From NCBI GenBank assembly GCA_036560705.1, contig DATBQR010000070.1:1-64000 (forward strand): a DNA stretch of 64,000 bases, given 5' to 3'. This document shows positions 51,133 to 60,107 of this stretch, in pieces (the first letter of the stretch is position 1; each line of letters begins with the position of its first letter). The notes under the pieces are model-generated. The model was not told the origin of the DNA, did no database searches, and was given only the letters and a program-made list of their open reading frames with translations. Source of the DNA: RBG-16-66-20 sp036560705 (GTDB lineage: Bacteria > Pseudomonadota > Gammaproteobacteria > Burkholderiales > SG8-39). The position numbers and the translations under genes were made by a program.

Positions 51133-52578
51133 ATGACGCTTGATCCCCACACCTGCTACCGGGCGCTGAAGTCGCGCGACGCAAGGTTCGACGGCCGTTT
51201 TTTCGTCGCCGTCTCCTCGACGCGCATCTATTGCCGCCCGGTCTGCACCGTCAAGCCGCCGCGGCGCGAGAACTGCCGCTTCTATCCCAGCGCTGCCGCC
51301 GCCGAATCGGGCGGCTACCGGCCCTGCCTGCGCTGCCGGCCGGAACTGGCGCCCGGCAATGCAAGCGTGGACGCCACCTCGCGCCTCGCCCAGGCTGCCG
51401 CCAGCCTGATGGAAGATCGCACGCTGGACGAGGAGGGACTGGATAACGTCGCCACGCGCCTCGGCATTACCGACCGGCATTTGCGCCGCGCTTTCGGCGC
51501 CGAGTTCGGCGTGTCGCCCGTGGAGTTCGCCCAGACGCAGCGGCTGCTGCTTGCGAAACGCCTGCTGACGGACACCGCGCTGCCGGTCACCGAAGTCGCC
51601 TTCGCCAGCGGATTCGGCAGCGTGCGGCGCTTCAATGCCCTCTTCAAGCAGCGCTACCGCTTGCAGCCGGGGCAGTTGCGCAAGCACATGCACGGCACGG
51701 GCGCCGCGGCCTCGGATGCGCTCAATTTCGAACTGAGTTTCCGCCCGCCCTACGACTGGCCCGCGGTGAGCGCGTTCCTCGCGGCGCGGGCGATTGCCGG
51801 GGTCGAGTCGGTCGAGGCGGGCCGCTACCGCCGCACCGCGCGCATCGGCGTCGACGGCAAGGAACACCGAGGCTGGATCGAGGTTTCGCTGTCGCCGAAA
51901 AAACCGGCGCTGCGCGTGGCGGTGTCCGCGTCGCTCGCCAAGGCGCTGCCGCCCGTTCTCTCTCGCGTCAAGGCGCTGATGGACCTGTCCTGCAATCCGG
52001 CGGAGATCGCGCAGGCGCTGGGCGCGCTCGCGAAAGGCCGTCCTGGGCTGCGCGTGCCCGGCGCTTTCGACGGCTTCGAGGTGGCGGTGCGCGCCATCCT
52101 CGGCCAGCAGGTGTCGGTGGCGGCAGCGCGCACCGTGGCGGGCCGCTTCGCCGCGGCGTTCGGCGACTCCCTGGAAACCCCTTTCCAAGCCTTGAACGTG
52201 ATTTTTCCTTCCGCCGAACGCATCGCCGGGGTGCCCTACGGCCGCATCGCGCGCCTCGGCATGCCCGGCGCGCGTGCGCGCACGGTCGTCGCGATGGCGC
52301 GCGCGGTGGCGGACGGAAAGCTGGTTTTGATGCCGAACGCCGACATCGAGGCGACGCTCGATAAATTGCGCGCACTGCCGGGCGTGGGCGAATGGACCGC
52401 GCAGTACATCGCCATGCGCGCGCTGGCCTGGCCGGACGCGTTTCCGCATACGGATCTCGTGGTGAAAAAAGCATTGGGCGAAACCGATGCGCGCAAGGTG
52501 CTCGCCGCCGGCGAAGCCTGGCGCCCCTGGCGCGCCTACGCGGTCATGCACTTGTGGAACTCACTGACAAAGGAATGA
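51133..52578 (+). CDS. Ada-type regulator fused to AlkA DNA glycosylase
   Basis: 481 residues in three parts. The Ada zinc domain (about 5-78) has Cys34, Cys38, Cys65 and Cys68; in Ada, one such Cys accepts methyl groups from DNA phosphotriesters, switching on transcription. An AraC-type helix-turn-helix (about 83-185; VTEVAFASGFGSVRRFNALF) follows. The AlkA part (about 195-480) has the helix-hairpin-helix LPGVGEWTAQYIAMRA and catalytic Asp441 (FPHTDLVVKK). It both senses and repairs alkylation damage. It overlaps ogt by ATGA. Confidence 0.93.
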   Translation: MTLDPHTCYRALKSRDARFDGRFFVAVSSTRIYCRPVCTVKPPRRENCRFYPSAAAAESGGYRPCLRCRPELAPGNASVDATSRLAQAAASLMEDRTLDEEGLDNVATRLGITDRHLRRAFGAEFGVSPVEFAQTQRLLLAKRLLTDTALPVTEVAFASGFGSVRRFNALFKQRYRLQPGQLRKHMHGTGAAASDALNFELSFRPPYDWPAVSAFLAARAIAGVESVEAGRYRRTARIGVDGKEHRGWIEVSLSPKKPALRVAVSASLAKALPPVLSRVKALMDLSCNPAEIAQALGALAKGRPGLRVPGAFDGFEVAVRAILGQQVSVAAARTVAGRFAAAFGDSLETPFQALNVIFPSAERIAGVPYGRIARLGMPGARARTVVAMARAVADGKLVLMPNADIEATLDKLRALPGVGEWTAQYIAMRALAWPDAFPHTDLVVKKALGETDARKVLAAGEAWRPWRAYAVMHLWNSLTKE

Positions 52579-53078
52579 ACATGCGCTACTACGACGTTTT
52601 TCAAGGCCCGCAGGGGCAGATGCTGCTGGTTGCGACCGAAGAGGGCGTGTCCGGCGTCTACTTCGCCGGACAGAAATACTTCCCGGAGAAGGACAAGCAA
52701 TGGAAGCGCGCGCCGGAGCATGCGCGCCTGAAGCAGGCGAAGCGCGAACTTGCCGAGTATTTCGCCGGCCGGCGCAAGCGCTTCGACGTCGCGCTGGCTC
52801 CTGATGGCACGCCCTTCCAGCGCGCGGTATGGAAGGCGATCTCCAGCGTGGGCTTCGGCAAGACCCTCACCTATGCGGAGCTGGCCGGCAAGGCGGGATT
52901 TCCGGGCAGCGCGCGCGCGGCGGGCGCGGCGACCGGCCGCAATCCGATCAGCATCATCGTGCCCTGCCATCGCATCGTCGGCTCGAACGGCAGTCTTACG
53001 GGATACGCCGGCGGCCTGGACCGCAAGCGGGCGCTGCTCGCGCTCGAAGGAATCGGGCGGGAGCTGCTAGCTGCGTAG
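52575..53078 (+). CDS. ogt: Methylated-DNA--cysteine S-methyltransferase Ogt
   Basis: 167 residues. The active-site motif IIVPCHRIVGSNG carries the methyl-accepting Cys131. It removes methyl from O6-methylguanine in a single suicide reaction. Ribosome binding site AAGGAA lies just upstream; MNMRYYDVFQG starts at ATG 52575, with ATG 52581 as an alternative. The overlap with the Ada-AlkA gene makes a compact repair operon. Confidence 0.95.
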   Translation: MNMRYYDVFQGPQGQMLLVATEEGVSGVYFAGQKYFPEKDKQWKRAPEHARLKQAKRELAEYFAGRRKRFDVALAPDGTPFQRAVWKAISSVGFGKTLTYAELAGKAGFPGSARAAGAATGRNPISIIVPCHRIVGSNGSLTGYAGGLDRKRALLALEGIGRELLAA

Positions 53079-53149
53079 GTTGCGAGGACAATTCGGCAGC
53101 GCCGCGAGCGGCGCCCCGCCCGGAAAGGAAAGCAGGACGGCGAGGAACC

Positions 53150-54436
53150 TCATTTCGGCCGCTTGTCGATCACGCGCTTCGCTTTGCCGATCGAGCGCTC
53201 GATGCTGCCGGCCGGGACGATCTTCACGTCGACGCTCACGCCGACATAGGACTTGATGTCGTGCTGCAGTTTTCCGGCGGCGGCCTGGTTTTCCGATTCA
53301 ACCAGCACCGTCAGGTGATCGAGCGGTCCCTGTTTCGCGAGTTCCAGTACGTAGTGCGGCGACAGTTCCGGCCGCTTGAGGATCAGTTCCTCGATCTGCG
53401 AGGGGAACAGGTTGACGCCGCGGATGATCAGCATGTCGTCCGAACGCCCGGTGATGCGGGACATGCGGCGCATGACGCGCGCGGTGCCGGGCAGCAGGCG
53501 GGTCAGGTCGCGCGTGCGGTAGCGGATCACCGGCAGCGCCTCCTTGGTGAGCGAGGTGAACACCAGTTCGCCCTGTTCGCCGTCGGGCAGTACGCGGCCC
53601 GTGACCGGGTCCACCACCTCCGGATAGAAATGGTCTTCCCAGATGGTGAGGCCGTCCTTGGTCTCGATGCATTCCTGCGCCACGCCGGGTCCCATGACTT
53701 CCGACAGGCCGTAGAGGTCGATGGCCTGCAGGGAAGTGCGCTTCTCGATATTGCGGCGCATTTCGTCGCTCCAGGGCTCGGCGCCGAAAATTCCGATGCG
53801 CAGCGAGGATTTTTTCGGATCGAAGCCCTGGCGTTCCATCTCGTCGGCGATCGCCAGCATGTAGGAGGGCGTCACCATGATGATTTCGGGCTTGAAGTCG
53901 CGGATCAGCTGCACCTGGCGCTCGGTCATGCCGCCGGAAACGGGGATGGTGGCGAGGCCGAGGCGCTCGGCGCCGTAGTGCGCGCCCAGGCCGCCGGTGA
54001 ACAGGCCGTAGCCGTAGGCGACATGCACCTTGTCGCCGGGGCGCGCGCCGGCGGCGCGCATGGAGCGCGCCATCAGGTGGCTCCAGGTGTCGATGTCCTT
54101 CTTCGTATATCCGACCACCGTCGGCTTGCCGGTGGTGCCCGAGGACGCGTGGATGCGCACCACCTTGTCCATCGGCACCGCGAACATGCCGAACGGATAG
54201 GTGTCGCGCAGGTCAGCCTTGGCGGTGAACGGGAATTTCGCCAGGTCCGCCAGTGTCTTCAGGTCCTTGGGTTTCACGCCCGCCGCGTCGAACTTCTTCC
54301 TGTAGTGCGGCACTTTTTCGTAGGCGTGCTTCAGCGACCACTGCAGGCGCGCGTACTGCAGCTCGCGCAGCGTCTTGCGCGAGGCCTTCTCGATCGGTTC
54401 CAGGGGGAACCCTTTCCTGGCGGGGAGTTTCTTCAT
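53150..54436 (-). CDS. paaK: Phenylacetate-CoA ligase PaaK
   Basis: 428 residues, normal for PaaK. The AMP-binding motif is IHASSGTTGKPTVVGYTKKD, with GLSEVMGPGVAQEC and TGRSDDMLIIRGVNLFPSQIE farther on. It makes phenylacetyl-CoA from phenylacetate, ATP and CoA, the entry step of the aerobic hybrid pathway. It overlaps paaG (ATGA). The ring epoxidase genes paaABCDE are not in this window. Confidence 0.94.
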   Translation of the reverse strand: MKKLPARKGFPLEPIEKASRKTLRELQYARLQWSLKHAYEKVPHYRKKFDAAGVKPKDLKTLADLAKFPFTAKADLRDTYPFGMFAVPMDKVVRIHASSGTTGKPTVVGYTKKDIDTWSHLMARSMRAAGARPGDKVHVAYGYGLFTGGLGAHYGAERLGLATIPVSGGMTERQVQLIRDFKPEIIMVTPSYMLAIADEMERQGFDPKKSSLRIGIFGAEPWSDEMRRNIEKRTSLQAIDLYGLSEVMGPGVAQECIETKDGLTIWEDHFYPEVVDPVTGRVLPDGEQGELVFTSLTKEALPVIRYRTRDLTRLLPGTARVMRRMSRITGRSDDMLIIRGVNLFPSQIEELILKRPELSPHYVLELAKQGPLDHLTVLVESENQAAAGKLQHDIKSYVGVSVDVKIVPAGSIERSIGKAKRVIDKRPK

Positions 54437-55212
54437 TCGCCGGTGAACGACGGCTTGCGTTTCTCCAGGAAGGCGGCGACGCCTTCGCGGTAATCCCTGC
54501 CCTTGCCGATCTCGCGCTGAAAGTTGCGCTCCAGATCCAGCTGCTCGGCGAGGCTGTTGTGCGCCGAGGAGTAAATGGCGTTTTTTATCAGGCCGAGGGA
54601 TTTAGTCGGACCTGCCGCCAGCGCGGCGGAAAGTTTCTCCGCTTCGGCCTTCAACTGGCCGTCGTCGACGCATTTCCAGATGAGGCCCCAGCGCTCCGCG
54701 TCCTCCGCCGTGAGCCGCTCGCCCGTCATCGCCAGCGCCATGGCGCGCTGCGTGCCGGCGAGGCGCGGCAGGAAATAGCTGCCGCCGCAATCCGGCACGA
54801 GGCCGATTTTCACGAAGGCCTGGATGAAGGAGGCCGAGCGGGCCGCCAGCACGATGTCGCAGGCGAGCGCGAAATTCGCGCCGGCGCCGGCCGCCACGCC
54901 GTTCACCGCGCAGACGATCGGCTTGGGCAGCGCGCGCATGCGCCTGACCAGCGGGTTGTACCAGGTCTCCAGGCCGCCGCCGAGGTCGATGGAGGCGGCT
55001 TTCATGTCGCGCTCCGTCAGGTCCTGCCCGGCGCAGAAGCCGCGGCCGGCGCCGGTGATGAGCAGGCAGCGGATCGTCCCGTCGGTCTCGGCGCGCGTCA
55101 TCGCGTCGGCGAGCCCCTGGTGCACGGCAGGGTTGAAGGCGTTGAGCTTGTCCGGGCGGTTGAGCGTGACGCGCAGAACGCCCGATTCGAGTGAAACGAG
55201 GACGGGTTCCAT
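54433..55212 (-). CDS. paaG: Ring-1,2-epoxyphenylacetyl-CoA isomerase PaaG
   Basis: 259 residues from the ATG at 55210-55212 (a TTG two codons upstream also opens the frame). Crotonase fold with the oxyanion block AVNGVAAGAGANFALACD. The two Glu of true hydratases are replaced; an Asp in LVPDCGGSYFLPRLAG is the likely catalytic acid, as in PaaG isomerases. It turns the ring epoxide into the oxepin. Coupled to paaK. Confidence 0.88.
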   Translation of the reverse strand: MEPVLVSLESGVLRVTLNRPDKLNAFNPAVHQGLADAMTRAETDGTIRCLLITGAGRGFCAGQDLTERDMKAASIDLGGGLETWYNPLVRRMRALPKPIVCAVNGVAAGAGANFALACDIVLAARSASFIQAFVKIGLVPDCGGSYFLPRLAGTQRAMALAMTGERLTAEDAERWGLIWKCVDDGQLKAEAEKLSAALAAGPTKSLGLIKNAIYSSAHNSLAEQLDLERNFQREIGKGRDYREGVAAFLEKRKPSFTGE

Positions 55213-55239
55213 GGGCAAAGCTTAGCTAAAATCTCCCGT

Positions 55240-56016
55240 ATGAGCTACGAATTCATCCTTACCGAAGTTAAGGGGCGCGTCGCGCTGATCACCCTCAACC
55301 GGCCGAAGCAGCTGAACGCGCTGGCGCCCAAGCTGATGCAGGAGCTGGGCGCCGCGCTGTACGCCTTCGACGCCGACGAGGCCGTCGGCGCCATCCTCAT
55401 CACCGGCAATGAAAAGGCCTTCGCCGCGGGCGCCGACATCGGGGCGATGAAGGACTTCGATTTCCAGCAGGCTTTCCTGTCCAACTACATCACGCGCGAC
55501 TGGGAGCACATCCGCAACGTGAGGAAACCCGTGATCGCGGCGGTCGCCGGCTACGCGCTGGGCGGCGGCTGCGAGCTGGCGATGATGTGCGACATCATCG
55601 TCGCCGCCGAGAGCGCGAAGTTCGGCCAGCCCGAGATCAACCTCGGCGTGCTGCCCGGTTCGGGCGGCACGCAGCGCCTGCCGCGCGCGGTCGGCAAGGC
55701 GAAGGCGATGGACATGTGCCTCACCGCGCGCATGATGGACGCCGCCGAAGCCGAGCGCTCCGGACTTGTGTCGCGCGTGGTGCCGGGCGACAAGCTGATG
55801 GAGGAGGCGATGGCGGTGGCGGAGAAAATCGCCGGCTACTCGCTGCCTGCGATCATGATGGTCAAGGAGGCCGTCAATCGAGCCTACGAGAGCACGCTGT
55901 CCGAAGGCGTGCTGTTCGAGCGGCGACTATTCCATGCGGCTTTTGCGCTGGAAGATCAGAAGGAAGGCATGGCGGCCTTCGTCGAAAAACGCAAACCGAA
56001 ATTCAAGCACCGCTAA
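55240..56016 (+). CDS. Enoyl-CoA hydratase
   Basis: 258 residues, crotonase family. Both catalytic Glu are in place: GGGCELAMMCD and KFGQPEINLGVLPGSGGTQRL. The closest roles are PaaF (dehydroadipyl-CoA hydratase) or a general short-chain hydratase; divergence from paaG favours PaaF but does not settle it. A TAAAAT -10-like box (55227-55232) lies so close that the mRNA could be leaderless. The stop runs into a REP-like repeat. Confidence 0.93.
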   Translation: MSYEFILTEVKGRVALITLNRPKQLNALAPKLMQELGAALYAFDADEAVGAILITGNEKAFAAGADIGAMKDFDFQQAFLSNYITRDWEHIRNVRKPVIAAVAGYALGGGCELAMMCDIIVAAESAKFGQPEINLGVLPGSGGTQRLPRAVGKAKAMDMCLTARMMDAAEAERSGLVSRVVPGDKLMEEAMAVAEKIAGYSLPAIMMVKEAVNRAYESTLSEGVLFERRLFHAAFALEDQKEGMAAFVEKRKPKFKHR

Positions 56017-56090
56017 AAATCGGGGTCAGAGCCCGATTTCCCGGCGCGCTACCCATCAGGGAGATGAAATCGGGCTCTGACCCCGATTTT
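56016..56090. repeat. REP-like pair in inverted orientation, copies 2 and 3
   Basis: Two perfect 24-bp complementary arms (56016-56039 and 56067-56090) with a 27-base spacer. Each arm alone folds into an 8-bp hairpin AAATCGGG/CCCGATTT with a 7-base loop GTCAGAG. The layout is like a BIME made of two REPs. The right arm ends two bases before the MFS gene's ATG; the left arm touches the hydratase stop. Confidence 0.88.
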
Positions 56091-56092
56091 CC

Positions 56093-57304
56093 ATGAACGC
56101 CGCTTACGTCCTGATCGGCGCCCACATCTTGTCGATGCTGGGCTTCGCCACCTTCGCGGCGCTGCTGCCGGAACTGCGCGATCTCTGGCAGCTGACCAAT
56201 ACCGAGGCGGGTATCGTCGGCAGCGCGTTCTTCGCCGGCTACGTCGCGACTGTTTCACTGTGGACCGCGCTTACTGATCGCACCGACGGCAGGCGGATCT
56301 ATCTCGCCGGCAGCCTGCTCGCGGCCGCGGGTGGCGCGGGCTTCGGATTTGCCGCTCATGGTTTCGCGAGCGCGATCCTGTTCCAGATCCTGCTCGGCAC
56401 CGGCGTGGCCGGTACTTATATGCCGGGCTTGCGCCTGCTGTCGGACCGCGTGGCCGGTCCGTCGCAGAGCCGCTACATCGCGTTCTACACGTCCTTCTTC
56501 GGCATCGGCACCGCGATTTCGCTCGCGCTGGCCGGGTTCCTCGCGGCGACCGCGGGCTGGCGATCGGCGTTCGTGGTTTCGGCGGCGGGGCCGCTGCTGG
56601 CGGGGATTTTCGTATTCGCGTTAGTGAAAAAGACTGAAACTCAGGAAAGCAGGCAGATCAAATTCTCGCTGGCTGCTCTTTTCCCCGTCGCCTCGTGGCG
56701 CCAAGTCCTCGCCGATCGCGCGGCGGCGGGCTTCACCCTCGGCTACGCGGCGCACTGCATCGAGCTGTTCGGCTCGCGCGCCTGGATGGTGGCCTTCCTC
56801 GCCTATTCCGCGGGCCAGCAGACGCCGGGCGTGGAATTTCCGTGGAACCTCGCTGCGATCGCGGCGGTGGTGAATCTTGCCGCGGTACCTTCGTCCATCC
56901 TCGGCAACGAGGTGGCGCTGCGCATGGGCAGGGGCCGCTGGATCCAGATTGCCATGGTCGCCTCCGGCGCGGCCGGCATCGTGCTCGCGTTTTCGGCGCC
57001 CGCGCATTGGCTGGTCGTGCTCGCGCTGCTGGTGGTGTATTCGCTTTTCGTGATGGCCGATTCCGGCACGCTGACCGCGGGCCTCGTCGCCGCGGTGCCC
57101 TCCGACCTGCGCGGCGCGGCGCTCGGCCTGTATTCGCTCGCCGGCTTCGCGGGCGGCATGCTCGGACCGTCGCTGTTCGGCGCGGCGCTCGACCTCGCCG
57201 GCGGCAAGGCGGACGGCGCGGCCTGGATCTGGGCTTACGCGGCGATCGGCGCGGGCTGCCTCGCTTCTCCACTCATCGTTCGCGCCTTCAAGCGCAGCCG
57301 CTAA
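56093..57304 (+). CDS. MFS transporter
   Basis: 403 residues with about twelve membrane segments. The loop after helix 2 reads ALTDRTDGRRIYLAGS, the usual MFS motif region, and AYVLIGAHILSMLGFATFAALLPELRD opens the protein. Nitrate/nitrite- or cyanate-type relatives look similar, but no substrate can be set. No ribosome binding site is visible because a REP-like arm lies directly before the ATG. Confidence 0.9.
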   Translation: MNAAYVLIGAHILSMLGFATFAALLPELRDLWQLTNTEAGIVGSAFFAGYVATVSLWTALTDRTDGRRIYLAGSLLAAAGGAGFGFAAHGFASAILFQILLGTGVAGTYMPGLRLLSDRVAGPSQSRYIAFYTSFFGIGTAISLALAGFLAATAGWRSAFVVSAAGPLLAGIFVFALVKKTETQESRQIKFSLAALFPVASWRQVLADRAAAGFTLGYAAHCIELFGSRAWMVAFLAYSAGQQTPGVEFPWNLAAIAAVVNLAAVPSSILGNEVALRMGRGRWIQIAMVASGAAGIVLAFSAPAHWLVVLALLVVYSLFVMADSGTLTAGLVAAVPSDLRGAALGLYSLAGFAGGMLGPSLFGAALDLAGGKADGAAWIWAYAAIGAGCLASPLIVRAFKRSR

Positions 57305-57332
57305 GCTAGAATCGGCCGCAGGGAGGAGTGCG

Positions 57333-59003
57333 ATGGAAAAAATCTGGCTGAAGAGCTATCCGAAGGGCGTGCCGGCGGAGATCGACGTCAACGCCTACCG
57401 GTCGATCCCGCACCTGATCGACGAGAACATCGGCAAGTACCGCGAACGGCCCGCGTACATCTGCATGGGCAAGACGCTCAGCTTCGGCGACATCGACCAG
57501 CTCTCGACGCGCTTCGCCTGTTGGCTGCAGTCCAAGGGGCTTGCCAAGGGCGCGCGCGTCGCGGTGATGATGCCCAACATCCTCCAGTACCCGGTGGCGG
57601 TGTTCGGCATCCTGCGCGCGGGCCTCACGGTGGTGAACGTCAATCCGCTCTATACGCCGCGCGAACTCGAACACCAGTTGAAGGACTCCGGCGCGGAGGC
57701 GATCGTCATCCTCGAGAACTTCGCTACCACGCTCGAACAGGTGCTGCCGAAGACGCCGGTCAAGCACATCGTCGTCGCCAGCCTGGGAGACCTGCTCGGC
57801 GTGAAGGGCCTCGTCGTCAATTTCGTCGTGCGCAACGTGAAGAAGCTGGTGCCGGCGTTCAACCTGCCCGGCGCGGTCCGCTTCAACGACACCATCGGCC
57901 AGGGCGCGGGCATGACATTGAAGAAGCCCGACATCAGCCCGGAAGACATCGCCTTCCTGCAGTACACCGGCGGTACCACCGGCGTGTCCAAGGGCGCGAT
58001 GCTCCTGCACCGCAACGTCATCGCCAACATGGAGCAGGTTTCGGCATGGTTTTCGCCGACGCGCGACGAAAGCGAACCGATGGTGATGGTCGCGCCGCTG
58101 CCGCTGTATCACATCTATGCGCTGACCTGTAATTGCCTGTTCATGCTGCGCGACGGCGGCTGCAACCTGCTGATCCCGAACCCGCGCGACATCCCGGGCT
58201 TCATCCAGGAACTAAAAAGGAATCGCTTCACCGCCATGAGCGGGCTGAACACGCTCTACAACGCGCTGCTCAACCATCCGGATTTCGCCAGCGTCGATTT
58301 CTCGCACCTGCGCATGGCCTCCGCCGGCGGCATGGCGATGCAGAAGGCGGTGGCCGACCGTTTCCACAAGGCGACCAAGGTGGCGATCCTGGAAGGCTAC
58401 GGGCTTACCGAGACCTCTCCCGTGGCGACCACCAACCCGGTCGACCAGACCGAATTCAGCGGCACCATCGGCCTGCCGGTGCCGAGTACCGTGATCACCA
58501 TCCGCGACGACGACGAGAACATCCTGCCGGTGGGCAAGACGGGCGAGATCTGCATCGCCGGCCCGCAGGTGATGAAGGGCTACTGGCAGCGGCCGGAGGA
58601 AACCGCCAAGGTGATGGCCAAGGACGGCGCCTTCAAGACCGGCGACATCGGCGTGATGGACGAGCGCGGCTTTGTCACCATCGTCGACCGCAAGAAGGAC
58701 ATGATCCTGGTGTCGGGCTTCAACGTCTACCCGAACGAACTGGAGCAGGTGGTGGCGATGATGCCCGGCGTGCTGGAAGTCGCAGCCATCGGCGTGCCCG
58801 ACGAGCACTCGGGCGAGGTGCCCAAGCTCTTCATCGTGAAAAAAGATCCCGCGCTCACCGAGGCCGACGTGATGGCGTTCTGCAAGGAGCAGCTCACCGG
58901 CTACAAGCGGCCGAAGTACGTCGAATTCCGCGCCGAACTGCCGAAGACCAACGTCGGCAAGATCCTGCGCCGCGCCCTGCGGGACGAGAAAAAAGCGGCC
59001 TGA
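57333..59003 (+). CDS. fadD: Long-chain acyl-CoA synthetase FadD
   Basis: 556 residues with ribosome binding site GGGAGGAG. AMP-binding motif YTGGTTGVSKGAMLLHRN, then GYGLTETSPVATTNP, TGDIGVMDERGFVTIVDRKKD and the catalytic Lys region TNVGKILRRALRDE. The fatty-acyl signature and length fit FadD. It activates long-chain fatty acids; with fadH and the hydratase it points to beta-oxidation in this neighbourhood. Confidence 0.94.
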   Translation: MEKIWLKSYPKGVPAEIDVNAYRSIPHLIDENIGKYRERPAYICMGKTLSFGDIDQLSTRFACWLQSKGLAKGARVAVMMPNILQYPVAVFGILRAGLTVVNVNPLYTPRELEHQLKDSGAEAIVILENFATTLEQVLPKTPVKHIVVASLGDLLGVKGLVVNFVVRNVKKLVPAFNLPGAVRFNDTIGQGAGMTLKKPDISPEDIAFLQYTGGTTGVSKGAMLLHRNVIANMEQVSAWFSPTRDESEPMVMVAPLPLYHIYALTCNCLFMLRDGGCNLLIPNPRDIPGFIQELKRNRFTAMSGLNTLYNALLNHPDFASVDFSHLRMASAGGMAMQKAVADRFHKATKVAILEGYGLTETSPVATTNPVDQTEFSGTIGLPVPSTVITIRDDDENILPVGKTGEICIAGPQVMKGYWQRPEETAKVMAKDGAFKTGDIGVMDERGFVTIVDRKKDMILVSGFNVYPNELEQVVAMMPGVLEVAAIGVPDEHSGEVPKLFIVKKDPALTEADVMAFCKEQLTGYKRPKYVEFRAELPKTNVGKILRRALRDEKKAA

Positions 59004-59052
59004 AGGGACGGGCATCGCCGTGCCTGGCCTGACTACCGCATAGGACGCGTTC

Positions 59053-59505
59053 ATGGTCATCAGGGCACTGTTTGCCTTCCTGCATTTTCTGGCCGTCTTC
59101 GGCATCTTCGGAACGGTCTTTCTGGAGTGGCAGACGATGAGCCGCGCGCCGAGCCTGGCGGAGGCGAAGCGCATCCAGCGCTGCGACCTGTGGTACGGCA
59201 TCTTCGCGGTGGCGGTATTGATCGTCGGCTTCCTGCGCGTGTACTACTTCGAGAAGGGTCCCGCCTTCTATTTCGCCAGCCCGTTCTTTCACGCCAAGCT
59301 CGGGCTGTTCCTCCTGGCGGGCCTGCTCTCCATCTATCCCACCATCCGCTTCATCAAATGGGGGGCGCAAACGAAGCAGGGATCCGCGCCGGCGGTATCG
59401 GAGCGCGAGTACAAGCGGATCATGTTCGTTCTTAGCGCCGAGCTGCTCCTGCTGCTTGGCGCGGCGCTCTGCGCAAGCCTCATGGCTCGGGGCGTGGGGC
59501 TTTGA
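59053..59505 (+). CDS. DUF2214 membrane protein
   Basis: 150 residues with four membrane segments: about 5-22, 48-65, 80-97 and 125-143. FLHFLAVFGIFGTVFLEWQ and the GIFAVAVLIVGFLRVYYFEKG block match DUF2214. Its role is unknown. Its 3' end overlaps the next gene by about 50 bases if that gene starts at its first TTG. Confidence 0.85.
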   Translation: MVIRALFAFLHFLAVFGIFGTVFLEWQTMSRAPSLAEAKRIQRCDLWYGIFAVAVLIVGFLRVYYFEKGPAFYFASPFFHAKLGLFLLAGLLSIYPTIRFIKWGAQTKQGSAPAVSEREYKRIMFVLSAELLLLLGAALCASLMARGVGL

Positions 59506-60067
59506 GAACGAGGCCCGACTGAACGCTCCCGGCCCGTCGACCGTTACCCTGCTGGTGCTGGTTCCGCTGATCGCGTGGCGTGTCTACGCTCGCATTCGCC
59601 GCCTGGTCGGACGCCAGCGGCTGTCCAGGATCCGTCCCTGGATCACGCTGATCCTCTTTCCCGCGCTGATCCTCCTGCTATGCCTCGCCGCGCGCTCGCA
59701 TCCGGAGCGCCTGTGGTGGCTTGCCGGCGGCCTTTCCCTCGGCTTGCTGCTGGGCCGTTTCGGCCTGGGCAAGACGCGCTTCGAGGCTACGCCGCAGGGG
59801 CTGTTCTACACCCCGAACCTTCACCTCGGCATCGCGCTCTCGCTGCTGTTCGTCGCCCGCATCGCCTACCGCTTCGTCGAGGTCTATGCGCTCGAACCGG
59901 CCGTGCCTCACGGGGCGGGCGATTTCGCGCGCAGCCCGCTGACACTGGCGGTGTTCGGTCTGCTCGCGGGCTACTACGTCGCCTATGCCGCGGGTCTCGT
60001 ACGCTGGCGGTTTCGCGTCCTGCGGGCGAAACGGCAGCGAGAGGCAGAACTGCCGCAGGATCGCTGA
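59456..60067 (+). CDS. Membrane protein, possibly CcdC/DUF1453-like
   Basis: Up to 203 residues with about five membrane segments. Blocks such as VTLLVLVPLIAWRVYARIRRL and LFYTPNLHLGIALSLLFVARIAYR resemble CcdC-type proteins, but I am not sure of the family. The frame opens at TTG 59456, which overlaps the DUF2214 gene by 50 bases. A later start near 59520-59555 would avoid this but lacks an ATG. Start uncertain; function unknown. Confidence 0.6.
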   Translation: MARRSAQASWLGAWGFENEARLNAPGPSTVTLLVLVPLIAWRVYARIRRLVGRQRLSRIRPWITLILFPALILLLCLAARSHPERLWWLAGGLSLGLLLGRFGLGKTRFEATPQGLFYTPNLHLGIALSLLFVARIAYRFVEVYALEPAVPHGAGDFARSPLTLAVFGLLAGYYVAYAAGLVRWRFRVLRAKRQREAELPQDR

Positions 60068-60107
60068 AACGGCGTCACGCGGGCGCCGCACGCGCTAAGC
60101 TTCCAGC

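Noticed and set aside
53099..53114. A 7-bp perfect hairpin (GCGCCGC/GCGGCGC) between ogt and paaK
   Set aside because: Two-base loop and no U-tract; in a region this GC-rich such short stems are expected by chance.
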